64,000 bases of DNA from Bacillota bacterium (GTDB taxonomy: Bacteria; Bacillota; Clostridia; Christensenellales; Christensenellaceae). The notes under the pieces are model-generated. The model was given only the letters and a program-made list of their open reading frames with translations. It was not told the origin of the DNA and searched no databases. A program made the translations under genes and the position numbers. The stretch spans positions 1 through 64,000 of the forward strand of contig JAEYKI010000028.1 of NCBI GenBank assembly GCA_023408315.1, read 5' to 3'. This document shows positions 7,348-15,738 of this stretch, piece after piece (position 1 is the first letter of the stretch; each line of letters starts with the position of its first letter).

Positions 7348-10300
7348 TTATCCGCCCATCCGCTCAAAAAGCCGGTCCTTTGCCTGCTTTTCCTTCTTTT
7401 GCGGCAGGGCCCCGTCATCCAGCATACATACGGACCGGAAATCGCAGTACAGGCAGGGCGGCGCGCTTTTCTGGCCGGCCTGCGGCGCAACGCTCACATT
7501 GCCCGCCTCAATCTCCGCCGCCGCGCCGCATACCAGTTTTTTTGCGTATTGCATCAGCCTGCCCATTTCTTCCTGCGTATAAATGTCCCTGCAATCGGAC
7601 GCGTGGTAAGCGCCGTCTTTATTAAACCGCAGTTTCAGGGATACTATTCCGCTCCCGTCAAACCCATATACCTGTTTCGCCGTCTCGGGTTCCACCGCCT
7701 GCAGGCCCTGCATCTTGAATTCGGAATATATTTTTTCCTGGTCGTACTGCTCCAACAAGGGAAGCCGCACTGTAAAATAATCCGCCCCGGCTGGCCGGGC
7801 ATTCTCGCCCAAATGCCGCAGGTATTCCATGCCCGCCAGCAGGTAGATCACCAGTTGCAGGGATAATCCTTCCGCAAAATCCTGCAGGGACCATTCTTTT
7901 TCCCCTGTCTTGTAATCCACAACCTTAAACCAGGTCTCATCCCCCACTTTGGCCACATCCAGCCTGTCTATAATGCCACGCAAGCGGACGCCGCCAAGGT
8001 CCATCTCAAACGCGTGCTCCGTTTCCTCCATCTCCAGGCTGGCGGTTTCAAAATGCCTGCGGATGGCGGATACCGCCCAATACAGCTCGCGCTCCACCGT
8101 GCGCAGCACGTTTTGATTGCGGGGGCCCAGCGTATATTTAAAATCCCGCTCCCGCACCTCGTCGCTGCTTTTGCGGATCAGTTCAACCAGTTTTGCCTGC
8201 CCCACGGTTTTCCAGGATTCGCCCGCGTTTTTGATGCCCCTGGCTACGCCGTCCAGAACCCCATGCACAAAATTGCCCACATCCACACCCGCAATGGAAG
8301 ATTCCCGCGGCACTTCCGCACGCAGCCCGTACAGCACAAAATGCCGGAACGGGCAGGAATAATACGCTTCAAACCGGCTGGCGCTGGCGGCTCCCAGGGA
8401 ATACAGCTCTGCCGCGCGCGCAGGGCTCAGCCTCTCCGCCTGGTTGGCGCGCGCCGCAAACTGCTCATACAGCAATATCTGCTCTTTTGTATCCTCCCGC
8501 GCCAGCAGGAGGGCCAGATTCTGCCTGTCCTTTCCGGCATACCCGTCCGCCAGGCTTCGCAGCTCGCATTGCGCAAGCCGCACAGCGTTTTCCCGCAGCC
8601 CGCCCACAATCTCCCGCGCCTGTATTTCACGGATATCAAACAGCTCGTGCATCCGCGCAATCAAAGGGGATGGCTGCAACTGTTCACCGTTTGTTTGCGC
8701 ATAGCTCAAAATCAGCCGCTCACCGGGCATAGATAAAATGCGGTATATGGCAAGCTTTTGCTTTGCAATCTGGGACGCGCTGCCAATGTGCAGTATCTCA
8801 GAAAACAAAAAATCTTTCTCCTGCTGCTGCAATATGCCAGGCTTTTCCTCATAATTGGGTATCCGCCCTTCGTTTACGCCCAGCACAATCAGCGCGCGGA
8901 TATCCTGCAAACGGCTGGTGCCAATGTCCCCCACCACAACCTCGTCCGCGCCCTGTGGAATCAGGCTGATCCCCGCGGATTCAAACCCGCTCTTTAAAAG
9001 CAGCGCCAGGTCGTACCCGTTTATAGGCAGTTCCCCCAGCAATTCTTCCGCCTGTTTTAAAACCTGATCAATCGCCTTGTAAGACTGCTCATAATAATCA
9101 ATGGAAGCGGGCATCCCGTTTTCTTCAAACGCCCGCATCAGCCTGTTCAACTTTTCTTCGGTTTGCAGATCGCTTAAATATTCCTGTAAGAGCTTTATTT
9201 TCTCACCAACCGTTTTTGCCGCGGCAGCTTTTTTGCGGAACGCGAGCGCGGGCGAAGCCAGCCTGAGCCGCGCCTCTTCCGCCAGGTTGTCCGCAAACGG
9301 CTTTTCAAACTGGTATGCGCTGTTGATTTTTTTATACGCATAGTTTTTCAATACGCAAACATCCGGCTCGTCCATGCCCCAGGCAAGTTCTATGTGCGCC
9401 AGCAGTTTTTCTTTGGAAAGCCTGCCAGAACTAAGCTCCAGCGCGGAAAGAATGGTTCCGGCAATAAAATTTTCAGCCGCGCTCCGCTTATCGTCCACAA
9501 AAAAAGGAATGTTGGCCCGGCTGAAAATCTGCCCAATATAGTCCGCATACTCCTGCGTATTGCCGCACACAATAGCAATCTCCCGCATGGCGTATCCTTC
9601 CTCTGCAACCAAGCGCGCAATTATCTCGGCGGCAGACGCCGTCTCTTCCTCCGGGTCCAGCGCGCGTATCATCTGCACGCTGCCACAATCCCGGCTAAAT
9701 TTTCTGTACGGATACGCGTACAGGTTTTTTTCAATGTGTCCAATGGCGTCCTGCCTGCCACTGCCAGGCAAAACCGTCCAGCTTGTTTTCTCTGCAATCA
9801 TGCGGTTAACAGAGACGCGCTGCCTGCGCACCGCCTCAAACATCTCTGCGTCCGGGTCGCGCTCATCCGTATCCAAAAAGGAAAAAACCGTATTTTGGGC
9901 AGCCGCCGCAATCTCTGCAAACAGGCGTTCCAGCTGGGACGTAAGCAAGTCAAAATGCAGGATATAAAAATCAGATTCCGCAATAAACCGGCACTTCCGA
10001 ACATGATTAACCGCAATGTTCATGCGGTCTTCAAGTGTGATGGCCCGGTTTTGCATGTATCCGTCAAATTGTTCATATAAAAAGGCCAGGTCCGCATACT
10101 TCCTGTCCGTTGCCGGGTTGCCCGTTTGCAGGCTCCCAATGTCTTGCGGCGCAATGTCCATGGTCTTGAATTCAGAAATCAGCCGGGCAATATCCGCGCT
10201 CATGTTTTGCGCGCGCGCGCACGCGCTCAGGGCAGGCAGGCTGTCAGCATACGTTTCCAGCAGCAGCTTTACCACCATACTTTTGGCGGGAAGGTCCACA

Positions 10301-10554
10301 ACCGGTTTGGCCCGGCCATATACGCTGTCCAAAATCCGCTGTGCCAGCTTTTCCGGCCCCATCACCTGCACGCCCATTAGTCCGGGCAGGTTTAAGGCGC
10401 GCATAATATGCGTTTCCGTCATCAGCGTCGCCTGCGGCGGCACAAGCACAATAATACGGGCAAGCGGGTCCTGTGCCACCCGCTGTCCAATTCTTCGCAG
10501 TATTTCCGCGTCGCTTCCGCCTCCCGCACGGGATGTGATCCATTCAACCGCCAT
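7348..10554 (-). CDS. addB: ATP-dependent nuclease subunit B (AddB)
   Basis: A 1,068-residue partner of AddA. The helicase fold is inactive-looking: the N-terminal loop reads SRAGGGSDAE instead of a canonical Walker A GKS/T. The C-terminal nuclease has VVDYKTGE near residue 879. The iron-sulfur cysteines typical of AddB are visible as YSCPF near 731 and CLYCDFRSVC near 1038. I chose the ATG at 10552-10554 because GGAG lies six bases upstream; the longer frame adds twelve residues without such a site. This start overlaps the end of thpR by 11 bases, pointing to one thpR-addB-addA transcript. Confidence 0.93.
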   Translation of the reverse strand: MAVEWITSRAGGGSDAEILRRIGQRVAQDPLARIIVLVPPQATLMTETHIMRALNLPGLMGVQVMGPEKLAQRILDSVYGRAKPVVDLPAKSMVVKLLLETYADSLPALSACARAQNMSADIARLISEFKTMDIAPQDIGSLQTGNPATDRKYADLAFLYEQFDGYMQNRAITLEDRMNIAVNHVRKCRFIAESDFYILHFDLLTSQLERLFAEIAAAAQNTVFSFLDTDERDPDAEMFEAVRRQRVSVNRMIAEKTSWTVLPGSGRQDAIGHIEKNLYAYPYRKFSRDCGSVQMIRALDPEEETASAAEIIARLVAEEGYAMREIAIVCGNTQEYADYIGQIFSRANIPFFVDDKRSAAENFIAGTILSALELSSGRLSKEKLLAHIELAWGMDEPDVCVLKNYAYKKINSAYQFEKPFADNLAEEARLRLASPALAFRKKAAAAKTVGEKIKLLQEYLSDLQTEEKLNRLMRAFEENGMPASIDYYEQSYKAIDQVLKQAEELLGELPINGYDLALLLKSGFESAGISLIPQGADEVVVGDIGTSRLQDIRALIVLGVNEGRIPNYEEKPGILQQQEKDFLFSEILHIGSASQIAKQKLAIYRILSMPGERLILSYAQTNGEQLQPSPLIARMHELFDIREIQAREIVGGLRENAVRLAQCELRSLADGYAGKDRQNLALLLAREDTKEQILLYEQFAARANQAERLSPARAAELYSLGAASASRFEAYYSCPFRHFVLYGLRAEVPRESSIAGVDVGNFVHGVLDGVARGIKNAGESWKTVGQAKLVELIRKSSDEVRERDFKYTLGPRNQNVLRTVERELYWAVSAIRRHFETASLEMEETEHAFEMDLGGVRLRGIIDRLDVAKVGDETWFKVVDYKTGEKEWSLQDFAEGLSLQLVIYLLAGMEYLRHLGENARPAGADYFTVRLPLLEQYDQEKIYSEFKMQGLQAVEPETAKQVYGFDGSGIVSLKLRFNKDGAYHASDCRDIYTQEEMGRLMQYAKKLVCGAAAEIEAGNVSVAPQAGQKSAPPCLYCDFRSVCMLDDGALPQKKEKQAKDRLFERMGG

Positions 10555-11074
10555 GCTCAACTCCAAATTCCGCAATATGCCGGGGCACATAGGCCAGTCC
10601 CCCGGCCTGGCTCAGGCTTTCAAACAAAACAAGCCTGGGAACCGCAAAATTTTTTTTATCCAGTTTAACAGCTTGTGTGTCCCATTTTTTGTACACATCC
10701 CGCACCAACGTGATATGGGGCATAAACGGCCTTTTTTCTTTTTCAAAGCCGCAAGCGGCTAAAGCGTTCTCCAAATCTTCCTGCAAACGGCGCAAAGGCG
10801 GCAGGTCTCCCTGCAGCGTGCACCAGGCCATTTTTTGCCTCTCCTTATACACAACCTCATCCGGCTCCAGGCAGAATTCCCGCGCCCTCCTGCACACGCT
10901 GTCCATTGCGGCGGCTATGCGGCCAATATCCCTTGCCTCTCCCAAAAATTTTAAGGTGAGGTGTATATTGTTTTTGCGCACAGAGCGTCCGCTCGAAAGC
11001 CGCGCAATGGTTGTTGCGGCGTCCCACAATGCATCCCTGGCATTTCCTGTTTCAATTCCAATAAACAGTCTCAT
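10544..11074 (-). CDS. thpR: RNA 2',3'-cyclic phosphodiesterase (ThpR, 2H family)
   Basis: A 176-residue 2H phosphoesterase. Both catalytic H-x-T motifs are present: HLTLKFLGE near residue 41 and HITLVRD near 127, with the N-terminal MRLFIGIE strand typical of ThpR/LigT proteins. The family opens 2',3'-cyclic phosphates at RNA ends and was first described as a 2'-5' RNA ligase. It is the first gene of the addB-addA transcription unit; no functional link with recombination is established. Confidence 0.92.
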   Translation of the reverse strand: MRLFIGIETGNARDALWDAATTIARLSSGRSVRKNNIHLTLKFLGEARDIGRIAAAMDSVCRRAREFCLEPDEVVYKERQKMAWCTLQGDLPPLRRLQEDLENALAACGFEKEKRPFMPHITLVRDVYKKWDTQAVKLDKKNFAVPRLVLFESLSQAGGLAYVPRHIAEFGVEHGG

Positions 11075-11195
11075 AACGGCCCCCTGCTATTTACTGTATC
11101 CAATTATATAACATAAACAAAAACGGTTTCAACGCGCGATTTAGGAATGATTCCGGCTGCCGCCTAATCAACCAACCGGGCTTTTTGATATAAAC

Positions 11196-11223
11196 AAAAA
11201 AACCGCTGCCAAAAACAACGGTT
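11196..11223 (-). terminator. Terminator after small protein gene
   Basis: Arms 11201-11208 and 11216-11223 form an 8-bp stem with one G-T pair, followed on the minus strand by seven Ts. It lies 20 bases after the stop at 11243. Confidence 0.8.
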
Positions 11224-11242
11224 CTTGCGTACGAGGTTTGGA

Positions 11243-11476
11243 TTACCCTCTTACCAGGTAATTCAAAAGAAGGTTTAAATCCTCAGGCTCGGATACGATC
11301 AGATCCAGTTCGTCAATCTGCGCATCTTTGAACATTTGGGTCAGCGCTATGTATTGGCAGAGCGTTGATTTCAGATTCAGCCTGTCGCCTTCAGAAGTGA
11401 CAAGTTCAACCTTGCCTTTGCACTGTTTCAAAACTTCAAAAAACTTCTGAGGCTCCGTAATGTTCTTAATTTTCAT
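11243..11476 (-). CDS. Small conserved-looking protein of unknown function
   Basis: A 77-residue acidic protein (MKIKNITEPQKFFEVLKQC...). It has alternating short strands and helices, no membrane segment, and an internal 'LVTSEGDRLNLKSTLCQY' stretch. The size and pattern recall short HPr-like proteins of Clostridia, but no catalytic His is visible and I cannot assign a family. It has a strong ribosome-binding site (GGAGGG, eight bases before ATG) and its own terminator, so it is very likely expressed as a single-gene unit. Confidence 0.75.
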   Translation of the reverse strand: MKIKNITEPQKFFEVLKQCKGKVELVTSEGDRLNLKSTLCQYIALTQMFKDAQIDELDLIVSEPEDLNLLLNYLVRG

Positions 11477-11581
11477 AGCAAATCCCTCCTTATAAATAAT
11501 CGTGTGGGTTTGGGAGCATCTGCCAGCCCCTCATAGTTGATGATAACATGAAGTATTTTTACTGTCAATGTTTTGTAATAC

Positions 11582-12448
11582 TTATTTGCTGTACGAAATT
11601 CCCCATTTTACGGCTAAATTCTGCATTGTTCCGTCGCTTTGCATGGCATGTATCGCGCCGCTCATAGCTCCCTGAACAGCACCCTGCGAAGAAGGCAGCA
11701 TAATGGAATATCCCACCGTGCCCAGCGCTTCGCCAACAATGATATAGTTTCCCAAGTATTGCTTAATGAGAGCCTGTGGAGCCAGAAACGCATTAATCTT
11801 GTTTTTGTCCAGATCCATCTTTGCGTCGTCAAGCCCATAATACTTTGCAATCTGCGCGGTAACCTTTTTGTCCCGCAGCCAGTCGGTTGCCTGGGATACG
11901 GAGAGCATGGAACTTAAAATTCCCACGTTTTTTTCATCCAAATCCGCAAAGCTGTTTGCAATCCCCGCGCTGGCGGATACCGCATATACCTTGTCTGTAT
12001 AGTATGGGTCCGTTAAAATATATCCCTGCACCCGTTCTGTTTTGGCGGCAAGAAAGCCGGCTGCAATGTCAATTTCTCCATATTTAATACCCGCTCCCGC
12101 ATCCTCGGAGGACAGAGCCACAAAGGCAACCGGCTTGTCTTTGCCAAATACCCTTAAGACTACTTCCCGGGCCACGTCTACGTCAAATCCCTGGACGGTT
12201 CCGTTTTCGCCCACCTCGCCAAAGCCTTTCACATCCGCGCGCACGCCAATCTTAATGGTTTCCGCCTTGGCCATATAGCTTCCGGCCACATTGCTCTGCG
12301 CAACCGCGTTGGCAATAATCAGCACCCCCGCAACAATCACGCCGGCTATGATCCCAAGCCGGATCAATCCTTTTAAATCTATCTTAAAAAACGGTTCCCT
12401 GGCCGCCAGCACTTTCCGGCGCCGGATCCTATCCCGTCTGTCCGCCAT
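11582..12448 (-). CDS. Membrane-anchored extracellular solute-binding protein (family 3)
   Basis: A 288-residue protein with a very basic cytoplasmic N-terminus (RRDRIRRRK), one hydrophobic segment at residues 31-51, and an external domain from about residue 64 that matches periplasmic binding protein family 3 (KIGVRADVKGFG, GFDVDVAREV, GEIDIAAGF, TDPYYTDK). Such proteins capture polar amino acids for ABC importers. No lipobox is present, so the single helix is probably the anchor. No permease or ATPase gene is adjacent, which makes it an orphan receptor or a sensor-like protein. An extended -10 TATAAT lies upstream at 12483-12488. Confidence 0.82.
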   Translation of the reverse strand: MADRRDRIRRRKVLAAREPFFKIDLKGLIRLGIIAGVIVAGVLIIANAVAQSNVAGSYMAKAETIKIGVRADVKGFGEVGENGTVQGFDVDVAREVVLRVFGKDKPVAFVALSSEDAGAGIKYGEIDIAAGFLAAKTERVQGYILTDPYYTDKVYAVSASAGIANSFADLDEKNVGILSSMLSVSQATDWLRDKKVTAQIAKYYGLDDAKMDLDKNKINAFLAPQALIKQYLGNYIIVGEALGTVGYSIMLPSSQGAVQGAMSGAIHAMQSDGTMQNLAVKWGISYSK

Positions 12449-12511
12449 TTACAGCTCCTGTTTATTAATTAAATTTCATATTATTATACCATATTTTTTA
12501 AAAGTATGCCC

Positions 12512-12540
12512 TTGAAATACAAAACTTACTGTGTTACTAT
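12512..12540 (+). promoter_or_regulatory. Promoter of SGNH hydrolase gene
   Basis: TTGAAA (12512-12517) and TACTAT (12535-12540) are separated by 17 bases, upstream of the ATG at 12599 and divergent from the binding-protein gene. Confidence 0.5.
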
Positions 12541-12598
12541 CTGCCTTAAGAATAATCCTTTTAAAAGAGGACATACTGATGTGCAAAAAGGAGCGGCA

Positions 12599-13315
12599 AT
12601 GGAAAAAGAGATCGGTTCCATCATGGTGGTTGGAGATTCCATCTCCAAGGGCGTGGTTTATAACGAAGATAAAAAACGGTATATATTCTTAAAAGAAGGC
12701 TTCATTCACGGAATCTCGCAGCTATTGCGTGTGCCGGTGCACAACCTCTCCCGGTTTGGCAACACGCTCCTGCATGGCTTTGATATACTCGCAGAAAAAC
12801 TGGGCGAACTCAACCCGGACGTGGTACTGATCGAATTCGGAGGGAATGATTGCGACTTTGACTGGGATGCAATTGCCATCAAACCCGCGGGTGAACACCA
12901 TCCCAAAATTTCTTTGGAAAAGTTTGGTCAAACGCTGCGCGGAATTGTTACTTCATTGCACGAAAAAGGCAAAACTCCGGTACTCATGAACCTGCCCCCG
13001 CTCAATGACAAAGCGTATTTTAAATGGTTTACGCAGGAAAACCCGGAGAGGGCGGATAAAATACTTTCCTGGCTGCATAACGAGAACCGCATATACTGGT
13101 GGCAGGAGCAATACTCCTGCCTGATAGAGCATATAGGGCGGGTCACATCCACCAGGTTGATAGACGTGCGCTCCGCTTTTTTAAAGACGGATGACTATAC
13201 AAGCCTCATCTGCAAAGACGGCATTCATCCCAATGAGAAAGGCCAGCTTTTAATTAAGGAAGTTATGAGGCAGTATATCTCCAACCACGCATCCTATCTG
13301 TTTTCGGCCAGGTAG
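12599..13315 (+). CDS. SGNH/GDSL-family hydrolase
   Basis: A 238-residue esterase-like protein with the four SGNH blocks: VVGDSISKG at residue 10 with the nucleophile serine, an internal RFGNTLL glycine block, EFGGNDCD with the oxyanion asparagine, and DGIHPNEKG with the catalytic Asp and His. No signal peptide is visible, so it is likely cytoplasmic; substrates may be acyl or acetyl esters. I start it at the ATG at 12599, which has AAGGAG seven bases upstream; the longer frame has no such site. Its 3' end overlaps the convergent ispE gene by 22 bases. Confidence 0.85.
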   Translation: MEKEIGSIMVVGDSISKGVVYNEDKKRYIFLKEGFIHGISQLLRVPVHNLSRFGNTLLHGFDILAEKLGELNPDVVLIEFGGNDCDFDWDAIAIKPAGEHHPKISLEKFGQTLRGIVTSLHEKGKTPVLMNLPPLNDKAYFKWFTQENPERADKILSWLHNENRIYWWQEQYSCLIEHIGRVTSTRLIDVRSAFLKTDDYTSLICKDGIHPNEKGQLLIKEVMRQYISNHASYLFSAR

Positions 13316-14121
13316 GCAAACGCAACAAAAGGCAATTTACCAAGCCGCTCAAGGTCATCCCGGGCGGCTTTTTTGTCCCTGTACACACCAAACGCGCAGC
13401 TTCCGCTTCCGGTAACAAGCGCGGCCACGGCGTTTTTGAATTCACTTTTCATACGCACGATATCCGGGCATATCTGCATGGCTACCGGGGCAAGGCTGTT
13501 TGCCGCATACTGCGCATATGCGGTTAAATCTCCCGCCTGCACAGCCCGAACGATCCGTTCCATGTCTATATCCTGTTTTTTGCATTGGTGGTACAAGGCG
13601 TAGGCTTCCTGCGTGCCCACCCCTCCCACGGGTTTGGCAAGCAGATACACGCAGTTCAAATGATTCTTAATCGGCGTTAATCTCTCCCCAATACCCTGGG
13701 CGCGCGCGCAGCGGCCCTCCATAAAAAAAGGCACATCCGCGCCCACCTTTTGCCCAAGCGCGATTAACTGCGCCTTATCCAGGCCCGCGCCGTACAGCTC
13801 ATTCAGGGCCATCAGCACTATAGCGCCGTCGCTGCTTCCCCCGCCCAGGCCCGCCTGCTCGGGGATGTTCTTTACCACAAACATATCCGCTCCGCCGTGA
13901 ATGCCCGTGGCTTCAAAAAAAACAGCCGCGGCCTTTGTGAGCGTATTTACAGGCGGCAGGTATGTATCGCACCGCACGGCAATCCCATCGCTCTTCTCAA
14001 TGGTGATTTCATCCGCAATGGAAATGCGCTGCATCAACATGTCCAGCCGGTGGTAGCCGTCGGGCCTTTTCCCAATTATTTTAAGCGCCAGATTGATCTT
14101 GGCATACGCATAATATTTCAT
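13294..14121 (-). CDS. ispE: 4-diphosphocytidyl-2-C-methyl-D-erythritol kinase (IspE)
   Basis: A 275-residue GHMP kinase of the MEP isoprenoid pathway; it phosphorylates CDP-methylerythritol. Diagnostic features are the N-terminal AYAKINLALKIIGKRPDGYH, the ATP loop PEQAGLGGGSSDGA near residue 90, and the C-terminal VTGSGSCAFG block. It stands alone, convergent with the SGNH gene and divergent from the methyltransferase gene. A -10 TATACT ends only seven bases before the ATG and no ribosome-binding site is visible, so the mRNA may be leaderless. Confidence 0.95.
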   Translation of the reverse strand: MKYYAYAKINLALKIIGKRPDGYHRLDMLMQRISIADEITIEKSDGIAVRCDTYLPPVNTLTKAAAVFFEATGIHGGADMFVVKNIPEQAGLGGGSSDGAIVLMALNELYGAGLDKAQLIALGQKVGADVPFFMEGRCARAQGIGERLTPIKNHLNCVYLLAKPVGGVGTQEAYALYHQCKKQDIDMERIVRAVQAGDLTAYAQYAANSLAPVAMQICPDIVRMKSEFKNAVAALVTGSGSCAFGVYRDKKAARDDLERLGKLPFVAFAYLAENR

Positions 14122-14156
14122 GTTAACCAGTATACCATCTGTGCTATAATAACGCT
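14122..14156. promoter_or_regulatory. Back-to-back promoters for leaderless ispE and methyltransferase mRNAs
   Basis: Within 35 bases there are two opposed extended -10 elements: TGGTATACT on the minus strand (core 14129-14134) and TGCTATAAT on the plus strand (core 14145-14150). Each ends six or seven bases before the ATG it faces (14121 and 14157), which puts both predicted transcription starts at the start codons. No Shine-Dalgarno sequence precedes either gene. Confidence 0.6.
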
Positions 14157-15008
14157 ATGATTGTAACGAACGAATTTCTAGATTATAAAATACTGGACAC
14201 AGGAGACGGCATGAAGCTGGAGCGCTGGAAAAACGTGACGCTTGCCCGCCCGGACCCGCAGGTAATCTGGCAAAAGCAGGCGCCCTCGTTATGGGATTCC
14301 GTGGACGCGCGCTATATCCGCAGCAGCAAAGGCGGCGGCAGCTGGGAGTTTTTGCATAATCTGCCTTCCACATGGACGGTCAGCTACAAACACCTTACGT
14401 TTTCTGTGCACCCCACCGGGTTCAAGCACATGGGACTTTTCCCGGAGCAGGCTGCCAACTGGGATTTTATGATGCAAAAAATAAAAGGCGCGGGAAGGCC
14501 CGTCCGCGTGCTCAACCTGTTCGCGTATACGGGCGGCGCAACCGTAGCCTGCGCCAGCGCAGGCGCGGAAGTCGTGCATGTGGATGCAGCCAAAAGCATG
14601 GTCGCCTGGGCCAAGGAAAACATTGCTTTAAACGGCTTATCTGAAAGGCCCGTGCGCTTTATTGTGGACGACTGCATCAAATTTGTATTGCGTGAGCAGC
14701 GCCGCGGCAACACGTATGACGGGATTATTATGGATCCGCCCTCCTACGGCCGTTCGGAATCGAGTGTGTTCAAGGTGGAGGAAGATCTGTTTTCGCTGGT
14801 GAACGAAACGGCAAAACTTCTGTCACCCAGCCCGCTGTTCTTTGTCCTGAATTCCTACACCACGGGTCTTTCCTCCGTGGTTTGCTCCAACCTGCTTGCT
14901 ATCGGCATCCGGCAAACAGGAACCATTGAAGCGGGTGACCTGTGCATCCCGGTGGAAAACCAGCCAATCCTGCTGCCCTGCGGCACTACAACGCGATGGA
15001 TGCGGTAA
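14157..15008 (+). CDS. Class I SAM-dependent methyltransferase (RlmI-like)
   Basis: A 283-residue protein. The SAM-binding motif reads VLNLFAYTGGATVACASAGA near residues 121-140, the acidic motif VVHVDAAK follows, and DPPSYGR near residue 192 is the substrate/catalytic motif of RNA and protein N/C-methyltransferases. The closest described relatives are RlmI/RlmK-type rRNA methyltransferases, but the N-terminal PUA domain of RlmI is missing, so the target is uncertain. The next gene, an RNA pseudouridine synthase, overlaps it by 13 bases, which supports an RNA-modification role. The transcript appears leaderless. Confidence 0.85.
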   Translation: MIVTNEFLDYKILDTGDGMKLERWKNVTLARPDPQVIWQKQAPSLWDSVDARYIRSSKGGGSWEFLHNLPSTWTVSYKHLTFSVHPTGFKHMGLFPEQAANWDFMMQKIKGAGRPVRVLNLFAYTGGATVACASAGAEVVHVDAAKSMVAWAKENIALNGLSERPVRFIVDDCIKFVLREQRRGNTYDGIIMDPPSYGRSESSVFKVEEDLFSLVNETAKLLSPSPLFFVLNSYTTGLSSVVCSNLLAIGIRQTGTIEAGDLCIPVENQPILLPCGTTTRWMR

Positions 15009-15661
15009 TTTTATTTGAGGACAACCATATTCTGGTTGCTGTGAAACCCCAAAATATGCCTTCACAGGCGGACGCATCCGGCGACCCGGATTTTTTGTCT
15101 GAGCTGAAGCGATACATAAAACAAAAATACAATAAGCCGGGTGAAGCGTACCTGGGCCTCGTGCACCGCCTGGACCGTCCAACGGGCGGCGTAATGGTTT
15201 TCGCGCGCACATCCAAGGCTGCCGCCCGGCTCTCCGGCCAGCTCAAAACAGGTGAAATGCACAAAACATACGCCGCAATTATTTCTGCGGACATTCCGAC
15301 CGCTATGCAACTTACGGATTATTTAAAAAAAGACCCAAAGACCAACACATCCGCCGTTGTATCACTGGATACCCCCGGCGCAAAGCAGGCTGCATTGCAA
15401 TACGAAACTGTGCAGAAGGCAAATGGTTACGCCTTGCTTTCCGTTCAGCTCCAAACCGGCCGCAGCCACCAAATTCGGGTGCAGCTGGCCCACATTGGCG
15501 CGCCCCTGGTGGGAGATGTCCGCTACAGGGGGCAGCCTTGCGAAAAGCTCTGCCTCTTGGCGCATACCCTTGGCTTTATACACCCAACCACAAAGGAAGC
15601 GCTTTCATTTTCCGCACCGTTTCCGGCATACGCTCCCTGGAATCTGTTCGGCCAATCGTAA
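14996..15661 (+). CDS. RluA-family RNA pseudouridine synthase
   Basis: A 221-residue pseudouridine synthase without an S4 domain. The catalytic block HRLDRPTGGVMVFARTSKAA lies near residue 55 with the essential Asp in HRLD; the C-terminal TGRSHQIRVQLAHIGAPLVGD is also diagnostic. It converts uridine to pseudouridine in rRNA or tRNA; the exact site cannot be assigned. I start at the ATG at 14996, which gives the usual N-terminus (MDAVILFEDNHILVAVKP); it overlaps the methyltransferase stop by 13 bases, implying translational coupling. Confidence 0.92.
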   Translation: MDAVILFEDNHILVAVKPQNMPSQADASGDPDFLSELKRYIKQKYNKPGEAYLGLVHRLDRPTGGVMVFARTSKAAARLSGQLKTGEMHKTYAAIISADIPTAMQLTDYLKKDPKTNTSAVVSLDTPGAKQAALQYETVQKANGYALLSVQLQTGRSHQIRVQLAHIGAPLVGDVRYRGQPCEKLCLLAHTLGFIHPTTKEALSFSAPFPAYAPWNLFGQS

Positions 15662-15680
15662 ACTAATTTTTATAATTTGG

Positions 15681-15734
15681 TTGACAATTAAATCATTCTT
15701 ATTGTATACTCCTGTTAATAAAAGACAGGAGTAT
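15681..15734 (+). promoter_or_regulatory. bioY promoter with dyad over -10, leader and RBS
   Basis: TTGACA (15681-15686) and TATACT (15705-15710) have an 18-base spacer. A perfect 10-bp inverted repeat, ATACTCCTGT (15706-15715) and ACAGGAGTAT (15725-15734) with a 9-base spacer, begins inside the -10 and its right arm contains the AGGAG ribosome-binding site of bioY. It could be an operator or an mRNA hairpin that hides the binding site. Confidence 0.75.
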
Positions 15735-15738
15735 TAAC

